Part shown: piece after piece, positions 19,215-32,147 of the stretch | Numbering within the stretch: position 1 is the first letter of the stretch | How the letters are laid out: each line of letters begins with the position of its first letter | From: Trachelipus rathkii | Lineage: Eukaryota; Arthropoda; Malacostraca; Isopoda; Trachelipodidae | NCBI GenBank assembly: GCA_015478945.1 | Contig: JABUQX010002751.1 | Location: forward strand, 1-35,955 | DNA length: 35,955 nt | Direction: 5' to 3' | Notes under the pieces: generated by a model | Seen by the model: the letters and a program-made list of their open reading frames with translations, nothing else | Told to the model about the DNA's origin: nothing | Databases searched by the model: none | Made by a program: the position numbers and the translations under genes

Positions 19215-20375
19215 AAGTTTTAAATGGGGAGATTTAGTTTAACTTTTTCTTCTCAAGCATTTGAATTTTTGATTTATAGCGTTCTTCTTCTGTCAAAGCT
19301 TTCAGTTTTAACATCTTCTCTGCTCTTCAAGTTTATAGACCTGTATGATAATTTTCTTTTTCAACCTTTTTATTCTCTTCTTCTTTTTGGTTCTGTTTTT
19401 GACTCTTTTAGATGTTCTTCATCACATCTCCTATGGGCAGCTCTTACATTTGTCAACATTTTTGAGTGATAGGAACTTATGAATACTTCATGAGATCTTA
19501 TAGCATTGTACACATTGTTCTTTGAGAAATCAGACTATGTTCTTTCAGAGTCTCCAATTAAATTGCTTAATTTAGAAAACCCTCCTTCCACTGTCGCATT
19601 CCATGCGAAAATATCAGTCCCAATTTAATAATTTGCCACAATTCCACATAACATTGATTCCCAGGTATAGAAGAAAAAAACTAATCAAGTCTCTTAGAAA
19701 GACAATCACCATCCAAAAATAATTTGAATTTTAATTCAAGGTAGAATGAGCCTCACTGCAAAGTAGAGTGTATCGTGCTTTTGCTTTTGAAAATAGGGTT
19801 GTCCATGGTTAATCACATATTTACATTTCTCATCGTCCCATTTAAAAACAATTTAGCACGTACCACCGGGTGAAACTAATTTAAATGTTTCTATATCTGC
19901 ACACTAGTTTAAATACATTTTATCATCCACCACCTTTGCCCATAGTATTTTAGATCTTGTAACATCATCTTTAATGCAAAAAGATGAAACTCGATTGATA
20001 AACTGGTTTTGGTTATTTATTAATAGAACACTCAGGGTCATTTTCACATCGATTGAGTATGATTAGAAGTTGATGGAATGGCATAATTTTCAGTACACAC
20101 TACACTTTCACTAATATTTGTATTATTAGAACACGTAACGAAAAAGTTTTTAAATGATGGTTGGTCCTGCTGAGTTTGATTAAATTCAAATGAGTTTCTC
20201 CCTCTTGAATGTGAAACTTCGGCTTATGTCCCATGTTAGATAGATCAAAGTTCTTTTACATACTTTACAGTATGCCTCGGAACTATCAGGTCCTTTACCC
20301 AAACACCTGATAAACTGTGGGTTTAGTTTGACGTCCAACCACTGGTCATTAAAGTTTGTTTTTGTTTGAAGTCAT
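19215..20375 (-). pseudogene. BED-finger hAT-like transposase, internally deleted
   Basis: Minus strand from Met near 20374: MTSNKNK, break, FNDQWLDVKLNPQF, GKGPDSSEAYCKVCKRT (BED-like Cys pair), MGHKPKF in a shifted frame, DDVTRSKILWAKVVDDKM, KWDDEKCKYV, QLKFKLFLDGDCLSKRLD, YVELWQIIKLGLIFSHG, ATVEGGFSKLSNLIGDSERT (the hAT dimerisation signature, cf. 'SxxERxFS'), NNVYNAIRSHE, then a charged tail (NVRAAHRRCDEEHLKESK). Most of the catalytic domain is missing and there are many breaks. The family is known from abundant arthropod copies; the subfamily is not certain. Confidence 0.65.
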
Positions 20376-20777
20376 TTTATAAATAAATAATAAATACCTT
20401 CACCTGCAATAAAAATCCAATCACTGGCCAAACCTATAAAAAAACCTCAAAAAGTGGCAAACCCTAAAAAGAAAAAAAGATATAAACAGATTAAGTCATA
20501 AGTCATACTAGTCTAAAAACACATCCATATACCAATCACTTTCAATCGAAAGGATGAACTTGAACAACCTCTACTAACAGAATAGGAAGAATAGTAGGAA
20601 ATAGTGAACCTAAAAATGGAAAGAAACAGGATAGAAGTAGATTTATGGAATGTCATTCTTCGCCATCCTTTTCATTCACTTATCAAATATATCTCTTTTA
20701 TTCCACAATTATACAGTAAGGGAAAAAAATATATAAAAATATAACTGGGTCCATGATTCTTCAGATGTTTTGAAATT
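20376..20777. other. no gene seen
   Basis: 5' side of the hAT-like pseudogene; no recognisable features. Confidence 0.4.
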
Positions 20778-21146
20778 TTAAAATTTCCGACTTTTTTGGA
20801 ATTTCCCTGACTTCTTCAGCATATCTAAAAATGTTTCCCTGACTTCAGAAAGTGTGAACCTCTGCAATTGAATCCATATAAGGGTGGGGTATGTGGATAT
20901 CTGTGTGAGTTTCCAGATAAGTGGTAAGGACCATGCTGGAGAATAAGCATTAAGGGTTTGAAGGTTTGTTTTTTTTAAATTAAACCAGAGTTGACAAGAG
21001 TTGCATAGTACTGAGGTCTTATCCTCGACAACATTTTCTATTAAATTTAGAACAGATATATATTCAAACCTGAATTTGATTCTGCAATACAGGTATAACT
21101 GCACAACAGGTATAACTTCGTCTCCTAATTTTCCCCTAATGCACAC
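20778..21146 (-). other. 122-codon open frame, unidentified
   Basis: Open on the minus strand for 122 codons, with CNSCQLWFNLKKTNLQTLN in its middle and SPAWSLPLIWKLTQ after it. The Cys-x2-Cys plus aromatic pattern faintly recalls zinc-finger segments in retroelement proteins, but I cannot assign it. Frame length alone is weak evidence in such AT-rich DNA. Confidence 0.2.
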
Positions 21147-21498
21147 TTTGTGTTTTTTTTTTCTGAAATTAAGGCCATATAGTAGGTAATAAGCACAATA
21201 AAAAAATAATAATGTAATTTAATAATAATAGTTTTATTAAAGTTTAAAATAAAGCTCACCCAGCTCCTGACCTTGAGGGGTGAATCGACCACCATTGAGG
21301 GGTGAATCGGACCATCTGTTTAAATTTGTTTTACCTATAAATTCAATTTTATATTTTAATTTTTACTTAATATAATAATACTGTTTATATTAAAAATTAG
21401 TAATAAGTAATAAAATGTCAATAATGATACATAAAATAAGAATAAAAAATAAGGTGGTCCGATTAAGAAAGCGCCAAAAATTTTGACACTTTTGGAAT

Positions 21499-21502
<4 letters not shown>
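21147..21502. other. no gene; short ggggtgaatcg repeat
   Basis: Two copies of ttgaggggtgaatcg about 26 bases apart (21282-21321), and an inverted echo of gaatcggaccatc near 21453-21466 (gtggtccgatta). Possibly a small foldback element. Confidence 0.4.

Positions 21503-21564
<62 letters not shown>
21503..21564. repeat. (TA)n array
   Basis: TA run ending at the shared junction sequence at 21565. Confidence 0.95.
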
Positions 21565-21566
<2 letters not shown>

Positions 21567-21612
21567 AAGCGGTGCACGAAAACGCGAAAGCGTTTCACGA
21601 TAAATGTTCAAA
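21565..21612. repeat. junction repeat with GAAAACGCGAAAGCGTTTC hairpin, copy 1
   Basis: ttgaagcggtgcacgaaaac, then gcgaaagcgtttca, then cgataaatg. The same block follows a (TA)n run at 35870-35920. gaaacgctttcgcgttttc is nearly palindromic. Probably the terminus of a mobile element. Confidence 0.65.
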
Positions 21613-21629
21613 CTGAATCAGCACATCGA

Positions 21630-22097
<468 letters not shown>

Positions 22098-22133
22098 ATC
22101 TCCAAAAACTGAATATCCTTACACATATGATTC

Positions 22134-22744
22134 TGATAAGTTTTGTATCTGTTCCTTTTCTTAGATCTGTCTGTGAAAGTTATCCTATGTATTTTTCGTT
22201 CCTTATCTGATGTGACGTGATGTATGAAAGAAGAAGATGAGAAACAGAGGATCTCCTGTGTTATCCCTCCCTTTTATCCCTTTATTTATTTTATTAGTTT
22301 ATTTTCCTTATCTCCGTTTATTTCTTCTTTCTAGTGATATAAGTTAAATTTGTATTAAAGTGTATAGTATAGTGATGTACTCTTGTGTATTGTATTAACT
22401 CTTGTGTCTTGTGTAGTGAAGTAATATAGTGTAGTGGTGCAGTATAGAGACGTGTCCCCTAAAGTAGCAACCTACTCGTAAATACCCCTTCAGGTTCAGT
22501 TTTGGTAGACTGTCCAATTAATTGTATTAAGAGTGGTTGTCTGTAAAAAGGGGTATAGTGTAGTAAACAAATGTGGGCACCACAAATGATATAAGTTAAT
22601 GTAAATAGTAATAAGTATCATCGAATACTTAGGAAATAAAGAAAGTTTTAGTTCCCATTTAGTATTTCCCCTCCGATCAACAAGAGAACATAGGGTGAGT
22701 TAAACTGTATTTCTTGTAGTAGTTTTGTTACCATTTTTTAATCA
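22134..22744 (+). repeat. 5' LTR
   Basis: Starts TGATAAG, ends aatca before gTGGTAGCAGAG. Identical over long stretches to 24803-25433. It is preceded by unrelated sequence (cacatatgattc), which fixes its left boundary. Confidence 0.85.
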
Positions 22745-22745
22745 G

Positions 22746-22756
22746 TGGTAGCAGAG
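22746..22756 (+). promoter_or_regulatory. primer binding site, initiator tRNA-Met type
   Basis: TGGTAGCAGAG, one base after the LTR, complementary to the last 11 bases (with CCA) of metazoan initiator tRNA-Met. The same site occurs in the minus-strand element at 5491-5501. Confidence 0.75.
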
Positions 22757-22867
22757 CGTAGTTACGTTTCTTTCTGGGAGTAGTGGTGTGCTCTGTTGAC
22801 GGTAGCATAGTGTAGTAGTGTGTTTCTTGTTGGTTGGTTTTGTTTGGGTTGTGTGTCGTAGTGAACC

Positions 22868-24439
22868 ATGGAAGAGCACGGTGATGGTGGTAGTGGCAGT
22901 GGTGGTGATAGGTATGACATGGTATGTTTGTACCTTAATATGAAACGTAAGAATAATGAATCAATGAGAGAGTATGTGAATAGGTATGAAATGACAGAGA
23001 GAAAGTGTAGGTTTGTTGGTAAAGTGGTTTTGGGTGAAGACATGAAATGTGTCCATCTCCTTGAGGGAGCAAATGTGAGTGCGAACCAAAAGCAAATGGT
23101 GTTGGCGTATTGTGGCAAGGATGAGTGGGAGTTCCGTACTGTTATGGATGCTCTGATAAAGATATGTGAAGGAGAGATCAGAGAGAACAGAAGTGAAGTA
23201 GCTGAGAGTGATGAGAGTAGTTGGTATACAAGTCAACGGGTGTCTGGGCCCAGCGGTGAAGAGTGGGTGAGTGGTAAATTGTTGAATGTGAGAGATAAGA
23301 ATGGTATAGTGAGTAAATGTAATATTTGTAGGTCGAAATTTCATTATGCGTATAAATGTCCTTTAAGAGGTAGTGGTAGAGGTGTGTATGGTGGTGGTAG
23401 TAGGGGAAGAGGTTATGGTAGTGTGGATAGTGTTAGTAGAGGTAGAGGTAGAGCAGTAGAACAGGTAGAAGGTAGTGCTATAGTTGGTAGTAAGTATGTA
23501 GTTGATGACAAAAACATTTTCTATAGTGAAGAGAGTAGATGGAGGAGAAAGAGATGTGATTTGTGTAGATCGGATGAACATTCGTGGAGAGATTGTAACG
23601 TGTATGGAGATTATAGTGAGTTGTTGTGTGTTACAGAGACAGAGAAGGGAGTGACAAGTGGTGTGAACAATGTAGTAAGTAGTAGTGAGGACAATAGTAT
23701 TGGAGAAAGTGGTGAAAAAGTTGTGGTTCCGGTAAGAGTGTGGACAAGTGATGTTGTTAAAGATGATAAGATTGTGTTTAAAGAAGGGGAAGTGACCGGT
23801 AGTGTGGTAAGTAAAGAAGATGTGAAAGTAAAAGAAGATAGTAGTAGTGAAAGTGAAGTAGTAGAAGATGTAGTAGTAAAAGATGTAGAAGATATAGTAG
23901 TAGAAGATGTAGAAGGAGAAGATGTAGTAGTAGAAATAGAAGTAGAGGTAAATAACGAAGTGAGGGAGGTTGGTGGAATGGTGAAATGTAGTGTAGTAGA
24001 AGTAGTAGAAGAAAGTAAGTGTCGTGAAGTGGTAGTGAGTGATGTTATTGGGGAAGTAAAATGTAATAGTGTTGGTGTAACAGTGACATGTAGTGAAGTA
24101 GTAGAAAGTAAGTGTAGTGAAGTGGAAGTGAGTGATGTTGTTGTGGAAGTGAAGAGTAATAAGTCGGAAGTAAAAGAGTGCAAAGATGTAAGTGTAGAAA
24201 AGGGAGGAATGAGAGAAAAAGGAAAGAAAGGAAAGAAGAGTAAGAAAGGTAAGCGTGGTGCTAAAGGAAAAATTGGAAATGAAGAATGGGTGAGACGTAA
24301 AGAGGGTGAGCTTTATATGGAGTGGTTGTATAGAGTTTTTGAGCATTTTTCTAGTTATGAAAGTGAAGGGGTAGTGTTAGAAATGTTGTTGTTGAAGTAC
24401 TGGTATTATCGGGATTCAGAGGTGTCTGATCCTGAGTGA
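22868..24439 (+). CDS. Gag-like protein of LTR retrotransposon, 523 aa
   Basis: Intact frame with a strong initiation context (gaaccATGG). Residues 33-100 are a gag core (SMREYVNRYE, MKCVHLLEGANVSANQKQM, YCGKDEWEFRTVMDAL). Two CCHC zinc knuckles, CNICRSKFHYAYKC (151-164) and CDLCRSDEHSWRDC (230-243), fit C-x2-C-x4-H-x4-C. Between them is a Gly/Arg-rich segment (167-195) likely to bind RNA. Residues ~300-440 are very Val/Glu/Lys-rich and repetitive (VVVKDVEDIVVEDVEGED); ~455-475 is a Lys-rich basic patch; then a short conserved-looking tail (ELYMEWLYRVFEHFSSYE). Compared with the minus-strand copy at 4050-5480, an N-terminal segment of about 100 residues is deleted and there is no protease. 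Expected role: particle assembly and RNA packaging in the cytoplasm. Confidence 0.85.
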   Translation: MEEHGDGGSGSGGDRYDMVCLYLNMKRKNNESMREYVNRYEMTERKCRFVGKVVLGEDMKCVHLLEGANVSANQKQMVLAYCGKDEWEFRTVMDALIKICEGEIRENRSEVAESDESSWYTSQRVSGPSGEEWVSGKLLNVRDKNGIVSKCNICRSKFHYAYKCPLRGSGRGVYGGGSRGRGYGSVDSVSRGRGRAVEQVEGSAIVGSKYVVDDKNIFYSEESRWRRKRCDLCRSDEHSWRDCNVYGDYSELLCVTETEKGVTSGVNNVVSSSEDNSIGESGEKVVVPVRVWTSDVVKDDKIVFKEGEVTGSVVSKEDVKVKEDSSSESEVVEDVVVKDVEDIVVEDVEGEDVVVEIEVEVNNEVREVGGMVKCSVVEVVEESKCREVVVSDVIGEVKCNSVGVTVTCSEVVESKCSEVEVSDVVVEVKSNKSEVKECKDVSVEKGGMREKGKKGKKSKKGKRGAKGKIGNEEWVRRKEGELYMEWLYRVFEHFSSYESEGVVLEMLLLKYWYYRDSEVSDPE

Positions 24440-24547
24440 AGTAGTGAGTATGTTTTAGTGTTGGTATGTAGAAGTAGTGAAGTAGTAGTTTAGAGTAGTG
24501 TTAGTGGTAACGGGTAGAGTGTTGTTTGTGCTTGTAGTAGTAGTAAT

Positions 24548-24705
24548 GTAGTAATAGTAGGAGTGGTTAGAGAGTAGTGTTTAGTGTGTGGGTGTTTTGC
24601 AGGTGCGTAGTGGTTGTGCTGGTGGTGTAGTAATAGTAGGAGTGGTTAGAGAGTAGTGTTTAGTGTGTGGGTGTTTTGCAGGTGCGTAGTGGTTGTGCTG
24701 GTGGT
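24548..24705 (+). repeat. 79-bp tandem duplication in the element's 3' leader
   Basis: Two adjacent copies beginning gtagtaatagtaggagtggt, at 24548 and 24627, in the non-coding region between gag and the 3' LTR. They look identical by eye, hence recent. Confidence 0.9.
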
Positions 24706-24776
24706 GTGTTGTAGTGTGTTTTTTGTGCAGTGTTAAGTGTTAGTGGTAAGTGTATGTTTTGTACAAGACAAGTGAA

Positions 24777-24802
24777 AGGTGTGGGAGAGAAAGGTATAAG
24801 AT
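24777..24802 (+). promoter_or_regulatory. candidate polypurine tract
   Basis: aaggtgtgggagagaaagg, mostly purine, lies just upstream of the 3' LTR start at 24803, where plus-strand priming would take place. The tract is not perfect, and about eight bases separate it from the LTR. Confidence 0.45.
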
Positions 24803-25433
24803 TGATAAGTTTTGTATCTGTTCCTTTTCTTAGATCTGTCTGTGAAAGTTATCCTATGTATTTTTCGTTCCTTATCTGATGTGACGTGATGTATGAAAGA
24901 AGAAGATGAGAAACAGAGGATCTCCTGTGTTATCCCTCCCTTTTATCCCTTTATTTATTTTATTAGTTTATTTTCCTTATCTCCGTTTATTTCTTCTTTC
25001 TAGTGATATAAGTTAAATTTGTATTAAAGTGTATAGTATAGTGATGTACTCTTGTGTATTGTATTAACTCTTGTGTCTTGTGTAGTGAAGTAATATAGTG
25101 TAGTGGTGCAGTATAGAGACGTGTCCCCTAAAGTAGCAACCTACTCGTAAATACCCCTTCAGGTTCAGTTTCGTGAAGGTGCACCTTTTGGTAGACTGTC
25201 CAATTAATTGTATTAAGAGTGGTTGTCTGTAAAAAGGGGTATAGTGTAGTAAACAAATGTGGGCACCACAAATGATATAAGTTAATGTAAATAGTAATAA
25301 GTATCATCGAATACTTAGGAAATAAAGAAAGTTTTAGTTCCCATTTAGTATTTCCCCTCCGATCAACAAGAGAACATAGGGTGAGTTAAACTGTATTTCT
25401 TGTAGTAGTTTTGTTACCACTGTATTTTTGTCA
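24803..25433 (+). repeat. 3' LTR
   Basis: Same TGATAAG start as the 5' LTR; ends tttgtca. Differs mainly by an insertion of about 18 bases (tcgtgaaggtgcacctt) and a small change near the 3' end. Confidence 0.85.
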
Positions 25434-25434
25434 G

Positions 25435-25477
25435 TGGTAGCAGAATGTAGTTGAACAGGTAGACAATGAGAAAGAGT
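25435..25477 (+). other. second primer-site-like sequence after the 3' LTR
   Basis: TGGTAGCAGA continues as atgtagttgaacagg, so the order LTR then primer site is repeated after the 3' LTR. About 45 bases of this second internal region remain before a (TA)n array. Confidence 0.6.
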
Positions 25478-25509
25478 TATATATGTGTATATATATATAT
25501 TTTTTTTAT

Positions 25510-25586
<77 letters not shown>

Positions 25587-25845
25587 CATAGATATATATA
25601 TATATTATATATATATATAGGAAGAAGAAGAAGATACAGCATATTATATTATTATTATATACATATATATATATATTATATATATATATTATATTATATA
25701 TATATATATATATTATATATATATAGTATATATATATATGTTGTTATTTATTATATTATTATTATATATATATATATATTGTATTATTGCTATATTATTA
25801 ACGGTATATATATTATATATTATTAATATATATATATATATATAT

Positions 25846-25897
<52 letters not shown>

Positions 25898-25994
25898 ATT
25901 ATTATATATATATATATATATTATTATTATTATATATATATATTATATATATTATAATAATATATTATAAATTATTATATATATATATTATTAT

Positions 25995-26037
<43 letters not shown>

Positions 26038-26069
26038 ATATATATACATATTATTATTATATATGAGAG

Positions 26070-26100
<31 letters not shown>
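25478..26100. repeat. (TA)n/(ATT)n-rich array with purine spacer
   Basis: Complex TA and ATT array; a purine spacer ggaagaagaagaagatacagc lies at 25619-25641. Confidence 0.95.
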
Positions 26101-26101
<1 letters not shown>

Positions 26102-26176
26102 GTGTGTGAAAGATAGGAAGTGGAATCTACTTTTATTTTTGGGGGTGCGCCACTAGAAAAAGATTGGGAACCACTG
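26101..26176 (-). mobile_element. hAT-type transposon end
   Basis: On the minus strand the segment starts CAGTGGTTCCCAATCTTTTT at 26176, a classic hAT terminus. It is followed at 26177 by ccctagag, a plausible 8-bp target sequence within the dispersed repeat that continues rightwards. The other end is lost in (TA)n. Confidence 0.65.
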
Positions 26177-26396
26177 CCCTAGAGCACTAATAAAACTTTA
26201 CTAAGTACTAATCTCTACTTAATATGTTGCATACCTCTTTTACCATATTGTATTTACTGTATTTTAATGTTAAAAACCCTAAAAGACCTGATATAGGGCC
26301 TACATGAAAAAAAGTAATTTAAAAAAAAAAAAAAATTTTGGCCTTTGTTTTTTTTTTTAAAAAAAAACAAATGTTTTTTTTTAATCCCAACCCTAG
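26177..26396. repeat. dispersed repeat R1, copy A
   Basis: About 220 bp closely matching 31154-31387: shared blocks aataaaactttactaagta, catattgtatttactgtatt, gaaaaaaagtaatttaaaaa, then A-rich/T-rich runs and a terminal aaccctag next to (TA)n. Its right end, read inversely, is tagggttggg, again hAT-like. Non-coding. Confidence 0.8.
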
Positions 26397-26790
26397 GTAT
26401 ATATAATCAAATGTGTACATTACGAAAATGATAGTAAAACCATGCAGAAATGCAAGGGTGAGGGTGCAGCTCCCAAAATTCCCCATTCTCAAAGGTAGCT
26501 TATCTTTCTAATTTATCAAATGACTTCTCCTTTATATAATAAATAAAGGGTGCCAAGGCAAATATAAAAATAGTTATCATGAAAATTGAACTATTGTGGG
26601 CAATATAAACAAGAACAGCAAGTTAGAAATAGCCAACCAAAAAAAAAAAAGTCAATGGGAATTTTTCAAAATGAAAGAGTGCTATTTTATAACTTAAACA
26701 AATTAGTTTTGTGAATAAATTAATACATGTAGCTATGTGCTTGAACACGACATACATTATGAAAATGGGACATTTATAAGAGGTTGACTC
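26397..26790. other. no gene seen
   Basis: AT-rich unique sequence without coding signal. Confidence 0.4.
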
Positions 26791-26797
26791 CGTTAAT

Positions 26798-26840
26798 ATT
26801 AGGTTAGGTTTGGTTAGGTTAGGTTAGGTTAGATTAGGTT
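26798..26840 (+). repeat. interstitial TTAGG repeats
   Basis: About eight TTAGG/TTTGG/TTAGA units in a row. TTAGG is the common arthropod telomere unit; this short degenerate run is interstitial. Confidence 0.85.
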
Positions 26841-27547
26841 CCCCTGTATTGCAAATGTGTATTTTACCCTAAAATTATTGAAATTACGATACATTTTTTT
26901 ATTGATTTTCATTCCTGGAGTCAACCAATGTTCAAATCCCGCTGATGGAGAGTAAAATCTCATGTGACTCATTCATTTAAAAATTCGATTATCTCCAAAA
27001 ATAATTAATCAAACGATTTTTCCTTTGAAGAGAAGAAGCAAAGGGAAGACATGATGAATGTCTGGTGCATGTTTCTGTCAATTCTAATAACATGCCAAAA
27101 TGAAGATAAAAAAAATATTTGGCCAATTTTGTGGCAAAAATACCGTATATAAACATATGATACGAGAAAGTTGAGAAGAAAGCGTCGAGACAATTTTAGC
27201 TCGGCTGTTGACACAAAATTTGAAGTCCTTCTTCGGACGTTTTGTGGGCAACTTTTTTCAGTGCAATTCAGTAAATTTAAATACATGGCAACTGGTCGTT
27301 TTTCAATGACCTAAGTGTTTAAGAGTGTAATAAAAGATGTTAACATGATTTTTCCAAATATTAAGACTTTTCTCAACACAAGACCAGTCAACCGATCGTT
27401 TGACCACGTTTATTTAAAAAAAAAAACATTCGTTGGTTGCGATTTAATGAATTTTGAAACAAATGTTTCTCCGCTTTACTTGTGTAAAAATGGGTTTAAA
27501 TAAATGACTGGTTGCAAATTCTTGTAGGAGGGGGCACAGAGACTATA
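26841..27547. other. no gene confidently seen
   Basis: The longest frame (minus, 27005-27286) has no recognisable motif. gttgactcc near 26783 and ggagtcaac near 26918 are a short inverted pair around the TTAGG run. Confidence 0.4.
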
Positions 27548-27582
27548 TAATATATATATATATATATAGTAGAAGAAGAAGA

Positions 27583-27661
<79 letters not shown>

Positions 27662-27666
27662 ATGTT

Positions 27667-27720
<54 letters not shown>
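27548..27720. repeat. (TA)n array with purine spacer
   Basis: TA array; the spacer gtagaagaagaagagca lies at 27569-27585. Confidence 0.95.
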
Positions 27721-27721
<1 letters not shown>

Positions 27722-27907
27722 CTTCTGTGAAAAACGGTTTTTTTTAAATTGTTTTTTTTTTTAAAACGTTTTTTTTTTTTAAAACAAAATGTTTTTTTTG
27801 TTTTTTTTTAAAATTACCTCTTTTTATGTATATTAAAGATGTTTTAAATTATACAGTATTAACAATACCCCTTCTAGGCCTAAATATTGATTATTAATAC
27901 GGATTTT
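27721..27907 (-). repeat. possible third copy of repeat R1, inverted
   Basis: T-rich blocks with aaaacgttttt, then aaaattacctctttttatgta, resemble the inverted A-rich end of R1 (tacatgaaaaaaagtaattt). Similarity is limited to low-complexity parts. Confidence 0.3.
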
Positions 27908-30720
<2,813 letters not shown>

Positions 30721-30957
30721 GGATGAACCTTTACACTGACGATTTACCATAGTGAGGGACCGTCGCGGTCCCGTGAAGCTGTAGGGGTGGATTTTCTCTG
30801 ACTGTGACGAGTCCTTACTAAGTAATGGTACAGAGGGGGGAGGGGTAAGGCTGGACTTTCTTTTCGACTTTTGTCATATTCTTCTACTGCTTTTCTTTTC
30901 CGATGCTTGTTACGCACCTTACCACCAGTCTTGGGGAGAAAAAGGTAGATGAAGAAT
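30721..30957 (+). other. LINE-R 3' untranslated region
   Basis: Non-coding end of the LINE; its middle part (30770-30895) recurs inverted at 6374-6487, proving it is repeated. It contains cgtcgcggtcccg and ends at a (TA)n/(AAT)n microsatellite, as in LINEs that end in simple repeats rather than poly(A). Confidence 0.65.
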
Positions 30958-31125
<168 letters not shown>

Positions 31126-31153
31126 CAGATCATGTGAAATGTAATAATTATAT

Positions 31154-31514
<361 letters not shown>

Positions 31515-31644
31515 GGAAGGTAAAAATTATAGGGAAATATAAAATTTCCTTCTTTAATCTCCAGCCAAAATCAATCTCCAATGCATCACTAACAAATAGC
31601 TATTTATTAATGATATAATACTACAGTAATTATAATTAACATAC

Positions 31645-31883
31645 CTTAAACACCTATATCCTTGACCTTTCCATGGCTTATTGGGATGCCAGTGGTTTTT
31701 ATACTTTTGCAAGAGATATATTTTTAAACTTTGCATAAACTTTTGAAGATCCTTTTCAGATATTTTTTTATGCATCCTGACAAGGTCAGCAATAAATTCA
31801 ACTGCGTAATTTACTTCACTCTTCATTGTTACTAACATAAGAAAATCTTGAAGATATTTGGTAAAAGAAAAAAAAGATAAAGA
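31645..31883 (-). CDS. BTG/Tob-family protein, first coding exon
   Basis: Minus strand: a T-rich acceptor ending ttttgcag precedes 31883; then 57 bases of 5'UTR, ATG at 31826 (context aacaATGa), 60 codons plus two bases, and a donor AAG|gtatgt at 31645/31644 (phase 2). The peptide starts MKSEVNYAVEFIADLVRMHK and ends KYKNHWHPNKPWKGQGYRCL: this is the N-terminal part of the BTG domain (box A; [Y/H]-[K/R]-x-HW-x-P-x-[K/R]-P-x-KG-x-[G/A]-YRC). BTG/Tob proteins bind the CAF1/CCR4 deadenylases and restrain proliferation. The stop at exon position 'after LR' in the unspliced frame is in the intron. The second half of the domain is not in this window, so the intron must be long. Closest by eye to BTG3/BTG4-type or BTG1-type proteins; paralogue not decided. 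The only clear host gene here. Confidence 0.85.
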
Positions 31884-31959
31884 CTGCAAAAAAAAAAAAA
31901 AAAGGATTACAGGTATAAAATATTAATGATCCAATTTTAAATTTGTGTGGCCAGGATAT

Positions 31960-32026
31960 ACGGTATATATATATATATATATATATAATAGATATATAGA
32001 TAAATGTAGAAAGACATGTGATATGG

Positions 32027-32063
<37 letters not shown>

Positions 32064-32078
32064 AAGAGAGAGAAAAGA

Positions 32079-32145
<67 letters not shown>
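31960..32145. repeat. (TA)n array with purine spacer
   Basis: Starts acggtatata; the purine spacer aaagagagagaaaagag lies at 32063-32079. It lies in the intron upstream of the BTG exon. Confidence 0.95.

Positions 32146-32147
<2 letters not shown>

Larger units (their letters stand above)
22134..25433 (+). mobile_element. gag-only LTR retrotransposon, recent
   Basis: Two LTRs (22134-22744 and 24803-25433) enclose a 2058-bp internal region with a tRNA-Met-type primer site, one long gag frame and a purine-rich tract, but no protease, reverse transcriptase, RNase H or integrase. The LTRs are nearly identical apart from an insertion of about 18 bp and a small difference at the 3' end, which indicates young age. 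It must depend on a partner element for reverse transcription. A second primer-like site directly after the 3' LTR suggests part of a tandem LTR-internal-LTR-internal array. No 5-bp duplication is visible, as expected for a tandem. Confidence 0.85.

Noticed and set aside
23363..24346. Long Thr/Ser/Tyr/Phe-rich frames on the minus strand opposite gag (327 and 190 codons)
   Set aside because: They mirror the C-poor gag coding strand, which lacks stops in antisense; composition is low-complexity and the sense strand has the zinc knuckles and the good start.
22868..24439. Host gene encoding a CCHC zinc-finger protein
   Set aside because: It is flanked by two near-identical LTRs with primer site and purine tract, and its core matches another LTR element's gag in this window.
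22134..25433. Endogenous retrovirus with env
   Set aside because: No reverse transcriptase, integrase or envelope-like frame exists between the LTRs.
26798..26840. Chromosome end
   Set aside because: Only about 40 bp, degenerate, with long non-telomeric sequence on both sides.
26920..26945. tRNA-like B box (gttcaaatcc)
   Set aside because: No A box, anticodon stem or cloverleaf could be built around it.
27005..27286. 93-codon minus-strand frame as a gene
   Set aside because: No domain, signal or splice support; such lengths are expected by chance here.
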